Shown here: positions 17,623 to 27,109 of the stretch, in pieces
Numbering within the stretch: position 1 is the stretch's first letter
Layout of the letters: each line of letters begins with the position of its first letter
NCBI GenBank assembly: GCA_963169655.1
Contig: CAUJCM010000001.1
Span: 248,001 to 312,000, forward strand
DNA: 64,000 nucleotides
Direction of reading: 5' to 3'
Source: Patescibacteria group bacterium
Lineage (GTDB): Bacteria > Patescibacteriota > Gracilibacteria > UBA1369
Notes under the pieces: generated by a model
Databases searched by the model: none
Told to the model about the DNA's origin: nothing
Seen by the model: only the letters and a program-made list of their open reading frames with translations
Made by a program: the position numbers and the translations under genes

Positions 17623-20600
17623 TTATTTTTTCTTTTGTTGTGACATTGCATGCCAATCGACAATGATTGGAGAAGCAATAAAGATTGAGGAATATGTTCC
17701 TACCAAGATACCAATTAATAGAGCTAAATTAAATCCTTGGATATTTTCTGCTCCAAATATTGCTAAAGCAAATAATGCTAAAGCTGTAGTAAGTGAAGTA
17801 TTGATAGATCTAGCTAATGTATCGTTAATAGCTTCATTTGTTAATATTTCAAGTGTTTTGTCTTTAGACGGGGATCTGAGTTTTTCTCTTAACCTGTCTA
17901 AAATAACGATTGTATCGTGTACGGAGAATCCCATAACAGTTAATATGGCTGTGATAAATAAAGCATCAATTTCAAGCCCCATTGTAAGTCCTAGAACAAT
18001 ATAAATTCCAACTAAAATAATGACATCGTGAATTAGGGCTAAAATAGCTGAAACTCCAAATTTCCATTTTCCGACTGAAGCCGGTATTTTTCTGAAAGCA
18101 AAAGCAATATAAATAATTATTGCTAGAGAAACTATTAATACAGCTAATATTGCTTTGTTTGTCATACTTTTACCAATAACTGGACCAACTGATTGAAATC
18201 TTTTTTCTTCCAAATCACCATATTTATCCTTTAGTTCTTTAATAATTAAATCGTGATCTTCAGTAGAAATGTCTTTAGTTTTAATAATTATAGCGTCATT
18301 AGATGTGATTACATGAATATCACCTAATTCTAATTTAGTATTTGTTGCTGAAATGTTTAACGAATTATCTGAGTTTTCATTAGCTAAAACTTGCTGGTTA
18401 GATGTAGTTCTTTCATTATTAATCTTGTCTTGTATCTCTAAGAGAGATTTTGATAAATCCTCTGTGCTGACATTCTTTGCAAATTGAACTTCTATTAATG
18501 AACCGCCAGTAAAATCTAGACTTGGTTTAAGTCCTATTGTGAACAATGCGACTATAGATAAAATAATGGCTGTTAAAGAAATAGCATATGATATTTTTCT
18601 ATTTTGAGTGATTGGTAAAAGTTTTGGATTGAGTTTTTTTGTCACCCCAAAGAAACTTTTAATTTTTCCAAGTTTACTATTTAAAGCAACTTTTAGAAGT
18701 ACTCTTGTAATAGAAATAGCAGTAAACATAGAGATTAAAATACCAGCTGCAAGATTGAAAGCAAATCCTTGAATGATAGAGGATCCAAAATAGAATAAAA
18801 TTGCACAAGTAATTAATGATGAAAAGTTAGAGTCTTTAATTGATGACCAAGCACGATCAAAACCAATATCAACTGCTGAATCTAATTGTCTTCCATCTCT
18901 AATTTCTTCTTTTACTCTTTCAAAGATTAGTACATTTGCATCTACAGCCATACCAATTGAAAGGATTACACCTGCAATACCTGCTAGTGTTAATACAATT
19001 GGGGTAGCAAGAAGAAAAGCTAAGAAAAATAGTACGAAACAACTTAAAATTAAAGCTATAATTTTTTCTGGGCCTGATTCCTTACTTTTAACTATTTGAG
19101 AAATTAAATATCCAAATATTAAAATTGAGATAGCTAGAGAGAAGGAGAGAGGAAGGGATGATTTAATTAAAAATATTAATACGATTGTATAAAATAATAA
19201 TGCGATAGAAGCAATTAGACCGGCAAAGTGATAATACAAAATCATAAAGAGTGCTACTAAAGCTAAACCGATATAACCAGCGTGTAAACTTTTAGTTAAG
19301 GCATCTTGTCCTAGTGATGCACCAATATTGTATTGGCCAGATAAAACGATTGGAGCAGGAATAGCTCCAGTATTTAGATCTCTTGCAAGATTTTGAGCTT
19401 CTTGGACTGTGAAACTTCCAGTGATAACAGCTTTTCCTCCTGAAATTTTTTCATTAACATTTGGAGCTGAAATTAAATTTCCACCAACAAAAATAGCAAT
19501 TGGTTTCCCAACATTTTTACCTGTTAATTCTTCAAATAATTTTCCACCTTCTGCATTAAAAGAAATACTGACATGAGGTTGATAGAGCTGGTCAAATTCT
19601 ACATCTGCTCTTTGGAAAAATTTACCATTTAATTCAGTAGCTTCCCAAGGATCGTCTGCACTACTGTAAAATATTTTTGCAAGTTTAACAGCATTTTCTT
19701 TTTCTACCTTATCTACTGCTGGTATAATTTCTTGTGCTTTAATAATATGGAAACCAAAAGGTGATTTGGTTACTGCACTCATATCTCCAGCATTTTGTAA
19801 TGCTAAAGATGCGTCAGTAAACTCTTTAACATAATCGGAACTACCTTCGGCAACTGCTTTATCTAATACTCCACCAGTAGCTTTATTACTTGGATCATCG
19901 GAATATTCTTGTGCTAAAGTATCAAAAGACTCACCATTTTTTAATTTTGAAAGTACTTCTTCTGCTCTTGATTTAGCTTCTTCTTCATTTCTAGTAATAT
20001 CAGCTGAAGCACTTGATGCTCCTTTAAAAGCAATTAAGATGTGTTGTACTTTAACAGCTCTTGGATTTTTAATTTCTTTATCTTGTTCTTGTTTGTCTAA
20101 TAATTTGATAATATTAAATCCAGTCATTTGAATTAAATTTCCTGTTCCATCAAGTGTATATTCATTTTCAGTAGAAATTAATTCTGGATATATTTGACCT
20201 ATTTCTAAATTAAATACTTTATCAGCAATATTACTGGATAATTGGTCTTTAAATAAGAATTTTTGATCTTCTGAATAACTAATTGAAGATGGGTTAGAAT
20301 TTGCTTCTTCTTCTCCAAAAACTTTAAAGTCTTGACTTGGTTCTTTTAAGATAGCTAAAGCTTTACTTGCTTCTTCTTTAACTGTTTCTGCGTGATTAGG
20401 ATCTGGCTTTTCTCTTGGTATTTTGAATTCTAATTGAATTGTTTTACCTACAATTTCTTTTGCTTTATCAAGGTCTTTTACTCCTGCCAATTCAACAATA
20501 ATGTGTTTTTCATCACCAACACTAGATGCATAAATATTTGGTTCTGCAACACCTAATCCATTAACTCTTTTTTGAATGACATTGATTATACCATCGATAA

Positions 20601-20820
20601 TTGAATTTTGATCAGCACTAGGTACACTTCTTAAATCAATTTTATAATCTAGTTGTGATCCTCCTTGAAGGTCCAAACCAAGATTTACTTTTTGATCTGT
20701 AATTACTTTAGGTAGCCATGGAGCATATTGATTTTGAATATTTTCTGGTAAGTCAAAAACAGCAAATAAGATTAATGCAATAAAGATTATTATTGATTGT
20801 AGAAGGAATTTATTACGCAT
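17623..20820 (-). CDS. secDF: SecD-SecF fusion with inserted parvulin-type peptidyl-prolyl isomerase domains
   Basis: The 1065-residue protein joins SecD (residues 1-715) and SecF (740-1065), the proton-driven pull for proteins leaving SecYEG. SecD hallmarks: first membrane helix at 8-22, LGLDLQGGSQLDY (47-59), FNAEGGKLFEELTGKNVGKP, then IGMAVDANVLIFERVKEEIRDG (622-643). SecF hallmarks: LDFTGGSLIEV and FSVHDTIVILDRLRE. About 250 extra residues (140-390) split the extracytoplasmic P1 domain. Residues 255-365 look like a complete parvulin domain: VQHILIAF, then EEVLSKLKNGESFDTLAQEY, then SPFGFHIIKAQE. Residues 142-245 resemble a degenerate second copy (FNLEIGQI ... GFNIIKLL). The membrane block near 550-610 is also longer than usual. 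Confidence 0.93.
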   Translation of the reverse strand: MRNKFLLQSIIIFIALILFAVFDLPENIQNQYAPWLPKVITDQKVNLGLDLQGGSQLDYKIDLRSVPSADQNSIIDGIINVIQKRVNGLGVAEPNIYASSVGDEKHIIVELAGVKDLDKAKEIVGKTIQLEFKIPREKPDPNHAETVKEEASKALAILKEPSQDFKVFGEEEANSNPSSISYSEDQKFLFKDQLSSNIADKVFNLEIGQIYPELISTENEYTLDGTGNLIQMTGFNIIKLLDKQEQDKEIKNPRAVKVQHILIAFKGASSASADITRNEEEAKSRAEEVLSKLKNGESFDTLAQEYSDDPSNKATGGVLDKAVAEGSSDYVKEFTDASLALQNAGDMSAVTKSPFGFHIIKAQEIIPAVDKVEKENAVKLAKIFYSSADDPWEATELNGKFFQRADVEFDQLYQPHVSISFNAEGGKLFEELTGKNVGKPIAIFVGGNLISAPNVNEKISGGKAVITGSFTVQEAQNLARDLNTGAIPAPIVLSGQYNIGASLGQDALTKSLHAGYIGLALVALFMILYYHFAGLIASIALLFYTIVLIFLIKSSLPLSFSLAISILIFGYLISQIVKSKESGPEKIIALILSCFVLFFLAFLLATPIVLTLAGIAGVILSIGMAVDANVLIFERVKEEIRDGRQLDSAVDIGFDRAWSSIKDSNFSSLITCAILFYFGSSIIQGFAFNLAAGILISMFTAISITRVLLKVALNSKLGKIKSFFGVTKKLNPKLLPITQNRKISYAISLTAIILSIVALFTIGLKPSLDFTGGSLIEVQFAKNVSTEDLSKSLLEIQDKINNERTTSNQQVLANENSDNSLNISATNTKLELGDIHVITSNDAIIIKTKDISTEDHDLIIKELKDKYGDLEEKRFQSVGPVIGKSMTNKAILAVLIVSLAIIIYIAFAFRKIPASVGKWKFGVSAILALIHDVIILVGIYIVLGLTMGLEIDALFITAILTVMGFSVHDTIVILDRLREKLRSPSKDKTLEILTNEAINDTLARSINTSLTTALALFALAIFGAENIQGFNLALLIGILVGTYSSIFIASPIIVDWHAMSQQKKK

Positions 20821-20872
20821 AAACTGGGTTGTTATTAATTTTTAATATATTGGTATTTTTGGTACGAGTCGA

Positions 20873-20901
20873 AGTATATTGATAAAACTTAAATTTGTCA
20901 T
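20873..20901 (-). promoter_or_regulatory. Probable sigma-70 promoter of secDF
   Basis: On the minus strand ATGACA (20896-20901) and TATACT (20873-20878) are separated by 17 bases, about 50 bases upstream of the secDF ATG. Confidence 0.55.
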
Positions 20902-20956
20902 CTCAAATTTAGATGCCTTAATAGTTTTGACTTTGAATTTATATTTTTATGTTTTC

Positions 20957-22036
20957 TTATAATAAGTCTGAATGATCTATCTTAAGTTGTTCAATTAGAT
21001 TTTTTATTTGATGACTTTGATTTTTATCACATATTAATAGTGTGTCTGGAGTATCAACTACTATAATATTATTAAGTCCGATAGTTGTGATTAGTTTTTT
21101 ATCTGCATAAATGAGAGAGTTTTTTGTATCAATGTTAATTGATGGGCCTTTTATCACATTTGCATTAACTTGATCTTGTTCACTTAATTCATTCCAAATA
21201 GATTCCCATGTTCCAATATCACTCCACCCTAAATCAGCTGGAATAATTCTTACTTCTTGCGGGTTTATTTTTTCCATTATTCCGTAATCAATAGAGATTT
21301 TGGTACATAATGGATATAAATTTTCTAGAATTTGTGAAAAATTTTCTTTATTAAAGGATTCACCAATTTTTTTGATATTTTGATATGTTTCTGGAAGAAA
21401 TTGTTTAAACTTTTCAAGGATAGTTGAAGTTTTCCACACAAATAAACCTGTATTCCAAAGATAATTTTGTGATTTTAAAAATTTTTTTGCAGTAATTAAA
21501 TCTGGTTTTTCAATAAATTTTTCAAAATTATAAATTGGAATATTATTAATTTCTGAGATTTGTTTTCCAATTTTTACATAGCCAAGATTTACATTGGGGT
21601 AAACAGCTTTAACTTCAATAATATTTAAAGTATTTTCTTGTAGGGCTAATTGTTCTGCAACTTTTAATTTTTGTTCTAACTCTTGAATATCTTGAATTAA
21701 ATGATCTGCATAAATAACTGCCATAACTGAATTTGGGTCTTTTTGAAATAAAATTTCTGCAATTAAAGCAATTGAAGCTGAAGTATCATTGCTGATAGGT
21801 TCGATAATAATATTATCAGGATTAATTAAGTCTTTGGTTTGTTCTTTTACTATATCAATATATTTATTATTTGTAGCTACAAATACATCTTCTTTACTTT
21901 GGAATGAAAGTCTTTTAATGGTTTGAATTAACATACTTTCGTTTCCAATGAGGTTTTGAAATTGCTTGGGTTTATCAATTCGACTCATTGGCCAGAGCCT
22001 TGTGCCACTTCCACCAGCGAGAATCACAGTTTTCAT
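20957..22036 (-). CDS. manC: Mannose-1-phosphate guanylyltransferase (ManC/RfbM type)
   Basis: The enzyme makes GDP-mannose from mannose-1-phosphate and GTP. The 359-residue protein begins VILAGGSGTRLWPMSRIDKPKQF, the nucleotide-binding signature. FIEKPD near residue 173, the NTGLFVWK segment and ADLGWSDIGTWE near 270 are typical of the family. It is the nucleotidyltransferase alone, without the isomerase domain of bifunctional enzymes. Its ATG overlaps the prepilin peptidase stop by 4 bases. GDP-mannose would feed glycosylation by GT4 enzymes such as the one at 46364. Confidence 0.92.
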   Translation of the reverse strand: MKTVILAGGSGTRLWPMSRIDKPKQFQNLIGNESMLIQTIKRLSFQSKEDVFVATNNKYIDIVKEQTKDLINPDNIIIEPISNDTSASIALIAEILFQKDPNSVMAVIYADHLIQDIQELEQKLKVAEQLALQENTLNIIEVKAVYPNVNLGYVKIGKQISEINNIPIYNFEKFIEKPDLITAKKFLKSQNYLWNTGLFVWKTSTILEKFKQFLPETYQNIKKIGESFNKENFSQILENLYPLCTKISIDYGIMEKINPQEVRIIPADLGWSDIGTWESIWNELSEQDQVNANVIKGPSINIDTKNSLIYADKKLITTIGLNNIIVVDTPDTLLICDKNQSHQIKNLIEQLKIDHSDLL

Positions 22037-22875
22037 ACACTAGTAAAATTTAAAATTAAAAATGAATGTAAATACCAATTAATAATTTGATCGCCAAAAT
22101 ATAAAGAAATTAATGTTCCCATAATTAAAAATGGAGTAAATGGTAGTTTTTGTTTTCTTTTGACTTGTTTGAAAAGAAATAATAAGACGACAATTAAGCT
22201 ACCAATTAAATAGGATGTAATGACTGCTAGAGTAAAATTTTGCAAACCTAATAATATTGCCATACCTACTGCAAAATAAATATCTCCAGATCCTAACCAA
22301 CGTCCTTGTGACAATAAATATTGCCCTCCAAAAAATAATAAGGCTGCTAAAATGGCTATACCTTGATTGATAATTATTGTTAGAAGTGAATCATTGTTAA
22401 ATGTTAAACTTAAAATGCTAAGAAAAATCCAAAAATATAAAAAATTTGCTGGTATTGCTTTTTTTTCTAAATCTGCAAATGCAATAGCTAGTATGGTTAA
22501 GCTAAGAATGTTTAAATAGATAAATTGTGCCCAGAAATACCAGTCTTGAAAAATTAAAGTAAAGTCATTTTGCTGAAAACCATAAATTAAAAGATTGAAA
22601 TTAGTTAAAAATAACATGCCACTTAGAATTTCGAGTAGAAAATAAGCTGGTGATATTTTTTTTCTACAATAAGCACATTTACCACCTAAAAATAAAAAGC
22701 TTACAATTGGAATTAAGTGATAAAATTTTAATTTTTTTTTGCAACTTGGGCATTTTGAGTGACCTGCAATAATACCTTTTTCATTTTTAATTGATCTATA
22801 AATAATTACAGACATAAAACTTCCAAAACATGCTCCAATAATGAAAATAAATAAGTTGATTAGAAAAATATTCAT
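22033..22875 (-). CDS. pilD: Prepilin leader peptidase / N-methyltransferase
   Basis: The 280-residue polytopic protein processes type IV prepilins. It has the opening GACFGSFMSVIIYR, the zinc-type cysteine pairs CPSCKK and KCAYCRKK at about residues 42-72, and the two aspartyl-protease sites AFADLEKKAIP and LGSGDIYFAVGMAILLG. The second site reads GSGD-I-Y rather than the common G-x-GD-x-K. It overlaps the TPR gene by ATGA on one side and manC on the other. No pilin gene lies next to it here. Confidence 0.93.
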   Translation of the reverse strand: MNIFLINLFIFIIGACFGSFMSVIIYRSIKNEKGIIAGHSKCPSCKKKLKFYHLIPIVSFLFLGGKCAYCRKKISPAYFLLEILSGMLFLTNFNLLIYGFQQNDFTLIFQDWYFWAQFIYLNILSLTILAIAFADLEKKAIPANFLYFWIFLSILSLTFNNDSLLTIIINQGIAILAALLFFGGQYLLSQGRWLGSGDIYFAVGMAILLGLQNFTLAVITSYLIGSLIVVLLFLFKQVKRKQKLPFTPFLIMGTLISLYFGDQIINWYLHSFLILNFTSV

Positions 22876-24347
22876 TGGTTTAAAATATTAGCTTGTATAG
22901 AATTAGTTGTATTGATTTGTGCAAGTAAATTGTTGTATCTAGTTGCCGCAGAAATTGCTACTCCATCATTAATGCCAAGTTCATGAGCCTTTTGATAATA
23001 TTTCAGTGCTTTTTGTTCTTGTTTTGTAACTTCATATAAAAGTCCTAAGTTAAGGTAAGGTGCATCTAAAAGTGGATTTACATTTATGGATGTTTTTAAA
23101 TAATTTTCAGCTTTCTTAAAATCATTATTGTAAATTAATGCCCAGCCAACAAGATTAATGGCCATAGCATCTTTGGGATGTTCTTCTAAAGCTTTTTGTG
23201 CTAGTTTGAGAGCTTTTTGTGGCTGATTAATTTTCTCCAGATAAATCCACATTGGTTTAATATAGTAATTTACATCTTGAGAATTTAAACTTAAAACATT
23301 TTCATAACTTTGTGCAGATTCTTGAAATTTTTGTAGTTCAAGATAAACTTCTGCTAACTTTTGATCAACTAAAATCTTTGGCTCAAAATTATATTGTTTA
23401 GCTAGTAATAAATTGTCTTCAGCTTCTTGAAATTTATTAACACTATAATATGCTAACCCAAGGTAAAATAAAGTCTCTGGTTTTTGTTTGTCTAATGTTT
23501 TTGCTCTCTCGAGTGCTTCAATTGCATCTTGATATTTATCTGTTTGTAAATAGGCATATCCAAGTAAAATCCAGGCATCTCTATAATCCATTTTATCTTT
23601 GGTAATTTCAAATAATAATGGAATAGCCATTTCATATTCACCACATTGATTATAACTTCTAGCTAAAAGCACTTTTAAATGAATATTTGGTGACTCAGTA
23701 CTGAAATTAAATTCATTATAAGCATTTAAAAAATTATTAGATTTCTTGGTAATATCTTCGTCTCCACCTATTGCAATTGCTTGGTTGAGAAGAGATTGGG
23801 CTTGTTGATGATCTCCAAAAAATGCCGAGATTATACCTTTATAATATAATGTTGTTTGATTGTTACTGGTAATTGAATTGAAGACATTTTGAGCTTCAGT
23901 GATTTTTCTTTGATTTAAAAGTGACCTTCCAAGATAAATTTTTGCATCGATACTGTTTGGATCTTGTTTTGTTAAATCCTGAAAAATATTTTCAGCTTTT
24001 GCATAATTTTTAGTTCTAATATCAATTTTACCAATTTCAAAAAGAGGATTCAGATTTTGAGGGTTTTTCTTATATGCTTCTTGCCACTGAGCAATAGCTA
24101 AACTTGGGAAACCAGATTTTTCCAGTTCTTCTGCTCTTTTAACCATTTCTTCATAGGTTTTATTTCTGGCAATATTATTTTCTTTTAATTCGTCTGGAAG
24201 ATTTTCTAATTCATTTTGTAAACTATTGTCTATGTTTATTGGAGTGTTTTCAACTTTAAAAGGCGGTAATTCAAAAATATATAATATTGATAAAGTTATT
24301 AATGAGGTAATTATCAGTAAAAAAAGTCTAAATATATTTTTTATCAT
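22872..24347 (-). CDS. Membrane-anchored TPR protein
   Basis: The 491-residue protein has one N-terminal membrane segment (residues 5-28) and then at least ten tetratricopeptide repeats, recognised by the W-x-x-x-G ... A-x-x-x-F/Y-x-x-A-L pattern. Clear examples are AWILLGYAYLQTDKYQDAIE and TLFYLGLAYYSVNKFQEAED. The repeats should face outward. TPR arrays are protein-binding scaffolds. Coupling to the prepilin peptidase by a 4-base overlap hints at a role in pilus or envelope assembly, but that is inference. Confidence 0.85.
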   Translation of the reverse strand: MIKNIFRLFLLIITSLITLSILYIFELPPFKVENTPINIDNSLQNELENLPDELKENNIARNKTYEEMVKRAEELEKSGFPSLAIAQWQEAYKKNPQNLNPLFEIGKIDIRTKNYAKAENIFQDLTKQDPNSIDAKIYLGRSLLNQRKITEAQNVFNSITSNNQTTLYYKGIISAFFGDHQQAQSLLNQAIAIGGDEDITKKSNNFLNAYNEFNFSTESPNIHLKVLLARSYNQCGEYEMAIPLLFEITKDKMDYRDAWILLGYAYLQTDKYQDAIEALERAKTLDKQKPETLFYLGLAYYSVNKFQEAEDNLLLAKQYNFEPKILVDQKLAEVYLELQKFQESAQSYENVLSLNSQDVNYYIKPMWIYLEKINQPQKALKLAQKALEEHPKDAMAINLVGWALIYNNDFKKAENYLKTSINVNPLLDAPYLNLGLLYEVTKQEQKALKYYQKAHELGINDGVAISAATRYNNLLAQINTTNSIQANILNQ

Positions 24348-24835
24348 ATCAGTAATTGATTATTGTTTTTGAGATGATTTGCGTGACAAATAGCTATTGC
24401 TAAAGCATCAGCTGCGTCATCTGGTTTTGGTATTTCTTTTAAATTTAAAAATAATTGAGTTAATTTTTGAATTTGAGATTTGTTTGCACTTCCATATCCA
24501 CTGATGTTTATTTTAACTTGATTTGGTTTATATTCAAAGAGTGGAATTTTTAATTGATTAATTTGATAGATAATTGCACCTCTACTTTCAGCAACTTGAA
24601 TAGCAGTTTTGACATTTTTACTGAAAAACACTTCTTCAATGGCAATATGATCGGGCTTGTATGTTTTTATTATTTCTAATAAATCATTAACTGTTTCAGC
24701 TATACGATCATACTTATTATCTTCTTTTTTTGTGGTAATCACCCCACATTCTAAAAGAATATTTTGTTGATCTTCTTTTTTGATAATTCCAAAACCTGTA
24801 ATTGCATAACCAGGATCAATTCCTAAAATAATCAA
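24344..24835 (-). CDS. ruvC: Holliday junction resolvase RuvC
   Basis: The 163-residue endonuclease cuts four-way DNA junctions. Catalytic acids are visible in ILGIDPGYAITGFGII (Asp7), AIEEVFFSKN (Glu near 70) and PDDAADALAIAICH (Asp pair near 140). The length is standard. It ends with TGA inside the ATGA overlap with the TPR gene, which is direct evidence that TGA is a stop codon here. ruvA lies about 2.3 kb upstream on the same strand, and ruvB is not in the window. Confidence 0.96.
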   Translation of the reverse strand: MIILGIDPGYAITGFGIIKKEDQQNILLECGVITTKKEDNKYDRIAETVNDLLEIIKTYKPDHIAIEEVFFSKNVKTAIQVAESRGAIIYQINQLKIPLFEYKPNQVKINISGYGSANKSQIQKLTQLFLNLKEIPKPDDAADALAIAICHANHLKNNNQLLI

Positions 24836-24896
24836 TAGTAAAAGTAAAATAATACTTTAAGAGTATAATCAAGAAATGTAATTTTTAAAAATTGAA

Positions 24897-26297
24897 TTAG
24901 ATTTGTTTTAAAATAATTTCTCTTCTGGCCTCGGAGGCATTTCTAACAATAATTATTTTATCTTTTTTAGAAATTAATTTTTCTTTTTTTAGTAAGTTTA
25001 CTATGGCATTAATTTTTCTGATTTTTGTATGGAAAATATGATTTAATCCCCAAGTTAATTTTAATTCGTTTTGAGTATTTTTATTTGGGGTTAAAGTAAT
25101 TATTTCAATAAATGACCTGTGTTTTGCAAGCTGTCTTGCAGTATATCCACTACTTGTAATAGCAATAATTTTATTAGCTTTAATTTCTTCTGCTAAAAAA
25201 GTTGCGGTATGGCAAATTTCATTGGAATCGACCTCTTGAAAGTTAAAATATTTTGCTGTTGTCCAATTATTTTTTTCTTGAAATTTTTCTGCATTAATAG
25301 CTACTTTGTATAAAGTGTTTACTGCTTGCACAGGATATTTACCAGAAGCTGTCTCATTAGATAACATAATTGCATCTGCATGATCAAAAATAGCATTGGC
25401 TGCATCACTTACTTCTGCTCTTGTTGCTCTAGAATTTTCTACCATTGATTGTAACATTTCTGTGGCAATGATAACCGGTTTCCCCTCAAGAATAGCTAAT
25501 TTTACAACATTTTTTTGAATGATAGGTATATTAGTTGCTGGAGTTTCAACTCCTAAATCACCTCTGGCAACCATAATGGCGTCGGCTTCTTTGATGATGG
25601 CACTAATATTTTTAACTGCTTCATGTCTTTCTATTTTGGCAATAATTTTTGCTGATGAATTATTTTGTTTTATTAACTTTCTTAAATTTATAATGTCTGA
25701 AGCTCTTCTCACAAATGATAATGCTACAAAGTCTACACCTAATTTAAGTCCGTATTTTAAGTCTTTGATATCCTTTGCAGTTAATGGGTTTGCACTAATA
25801 GAAGCTGTGGGGACATTAATTCCCTTATTAGATTTAATTAAAGCAGGGGATATACTTTTTAAGTAAATGTCATTATTTTGTACCTTAATGACTTTTGTTT
25901 CAATTAAACCATCTTCAATTAGTATTGTATCGCCTTTTTGTACATCTTTATGAAGTGATTTATAACTGATTGGAATAATTTTAATTGGATGATCACTATA
26001 TTGTTTTGCTGAAGTAGATAAAATAAAAATTTCATTTGCTTTGACCATTACTCCTTCTGTGGATAGTTTACCTATTCTAATTTTCGGTCCTTGTAGGTCT
26101 TGAAAAATCAAAACATCTTTTTTGGCTTTGGCGCTTGCTTTTTTGATGTTTTTAAATAATTCATTTTGAGATTCTAAACTCCCATGAGAAAAATTAAGTC
26201 TAGCTATGTCCATGCCATTTTTGATCATTTGTACTAACACTTTCTCGCTACTAGAAGCTGGTCCGATGGTACAAATTATTTTGGTTTTTCTGGACAT
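24897..26297 (-). CDS. pyk: Pyruvate kinase
   Basis: The enzyme converts phosphoenolpyruvate and ADP to pyruvate and ATP. The 466-residue protein opens RKTKIICTIGPASSS. It carries ARLNFSHGS, the active-site block IIAKIERHEAVKNI, VARGDLGVE, and ATEMLQSMVENSRATRAEVSDAANAI leading to DAIMLSNETASGKYP. The C-terminal regulatory-type domain (about 350-466) is present. Glycolytic ATP formation would be central in a fermentative, reduced metabolism. Confidence 0.97.
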   Translation of the reverse strand: MSRKTKIICTIGPASSSEKVLVQMIKNGMDIARLNFSHGSLESQNELFKNIKKASAKAKKDVLIFQDLQGPKIRIGKLSTEGVMVKANEIFILSTSAKQYSDHPIKIIPISYKSLHKDVQKGDTILIEDGLIETKVIKVQNNDIYLKSISPALIKSNKGINVPTASISANPLTAKDIKDLKYGLKLGVDFVALSFVRRASDIINLRKLIKQNNSSAKIIAKIERHEAVKNISAIIKEADAIMVARGDLGVETPATNIPIIQKNVVKLAILEGKPVIIATEMLQSMVENSRATRAEVSDAANAIFDHADAIMLSNETASGKYPVQAVNTLYKVAINAEKFQEKNNWTTAKYFNFQEVDSNEICHTATFLAEEIKANKIIAITSSGYTARQLAKHRSFIEIITLTPNKNTQNELKLTWGLNHIFHTKIRKINAIVNLLKKEKLISKKDKIIIVRNASEARREIILKQI

Positions 26298-26299
26298 AT

Positions 26300-26680
26300 T
26301 TATTGATTATTGGAAATGAAAGAGGGTAGATTTTCTGGATTCTGGTTTTCAATATTATTTGTAATTTGAGTTTGATTAGTGGAAGTATTAGCAGTAGTTC
26401 CAGAAGTTGATGATCCACCAAAAAGTGGGTCAGTTTGTAAAAGATTGGCTAAAATTGTAGTATTTTGAGTGTATTGTTGTTTGACAGCTGATCCAGCACT
26501 TACAGTATCACTATAAATTTCACTGGGACTTTGTGATGCAACTTCATTCAAAGCTTGGGCTTCTGTCTGTTTTTCAGGCCCTTTAATAGATTCAGAAGTT
26601 TTTGGAGCTTTGTCTAAAGATTGGAAAATGACTTTGTTGTCTTGAAATAAATTCTGAATGTGATTTTTGTTTTTAAACAT
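26300..26680 (-). CDS. Low-complexity hypothetical protein
   Basis: A 126-residue protein rich in Asn, Gln, Ser and Thr, especially the tail (GGSSTSGTTANTSTNQTQIT). No membrane segment, signal peptide or domain is recognisable, so it is probably disordered. It sits 2 bases before pyk and 12 after the coiled-coil gene, in an operon-like row. Confidence 0.5.
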   Translation of the reverse strand: MFKNKNHIQNLFQDNKVIFQSLDKAPKTSESIKGPEKQTEAQALNEVASQSPSEIYSDTVSAGSAVKQQYTQNTTILANLLQTDPLFGGSSTSGTTANTSTNQTQITNNIENQNPENLPSFISNNQ

Positions 26681-26692
26681 TTTGGAAATAAT

Positions 26693-27025
26693 TTAGATTT
26701 GTAATACTTCTCTTTCAATTTCTAATAATTTTTGTTTTTCTTTTAGTGCATAAATACTTTCTAAGCTTTTAATACCACTAATAAAATTTTTCTTTAATTC
26801 TTTTTCATATTGATCAAGTACTTTTTTCAAATCAAGTTTTAATTGTAGTTTGATTTTATTTTCTTGATCTTTGACTGATGGATCATTTTGATTTAATTGG
26901 CTTATTTTGAGTTCAGCTTGGTCTTTCAGCCTTGTACATTCTTTGTTAAAAGCATCACTAATAGTTTCAATATATATTAATTGTTTTTTGGCTTCATCAT
27001 TGTACTGTTCTTTTATTTGATCCAT
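26693..27025 (-). CDS. Small coiled-coil protein
   Basis: I place the start at ATG 27025, giving about 110 residues beginning MDQIKEQYNDEAKKQLIYIE. A longer frame reaches 27085, but its first 20 codons cross a TATATTATAC promoter-like stretch (27067-27082) and look untranslated. The protein is almost entirely charged helix with heptad-like spacing (LKLQLKLDLKKVLDQYEKEL). The function is unknown. Confidence 0.5.
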   Translation of the reverse strand: MDQIKEQYNDEAKKQLIYIETISDAFNKECTRLKDQAELKISQLNQNDPSVKDQENKIKLQLKLDLKKVLDQYEKELKKNFISGIKSLESIYALKEKQKLLEIEREVLQI

Positions 27026-27109
27026 GTGTTTTTTTGTTATTGTTTTATTATACATTAAAAAATGGCTTTTGTATAATATAAGCATTTGTTAATTTGATTA
27101 ATTAGAAAG

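Noticed and set aside
20890..20910. Hairpin AAATTTG/CAAATTT upstream of secDF as a terminator or operator
   Set aside because: The stem is weak and AT-only, has no T-run, and overlaps the proposed -35 box; it is not distinguishable from chance.
24344..24347. Possibility of a recoded TGA (codes 4 or 25)
   Set aside because: ruvC ends at TGA at the expected family length, and full-length genes here do not need TGA read-through.
27026..27085. Upstream extension of the coiled-coil gene
   Set aside because: The extra codons run through a promoter-like TATATTATAC stretch, and the hydrophobic start does not fit the helical protein.
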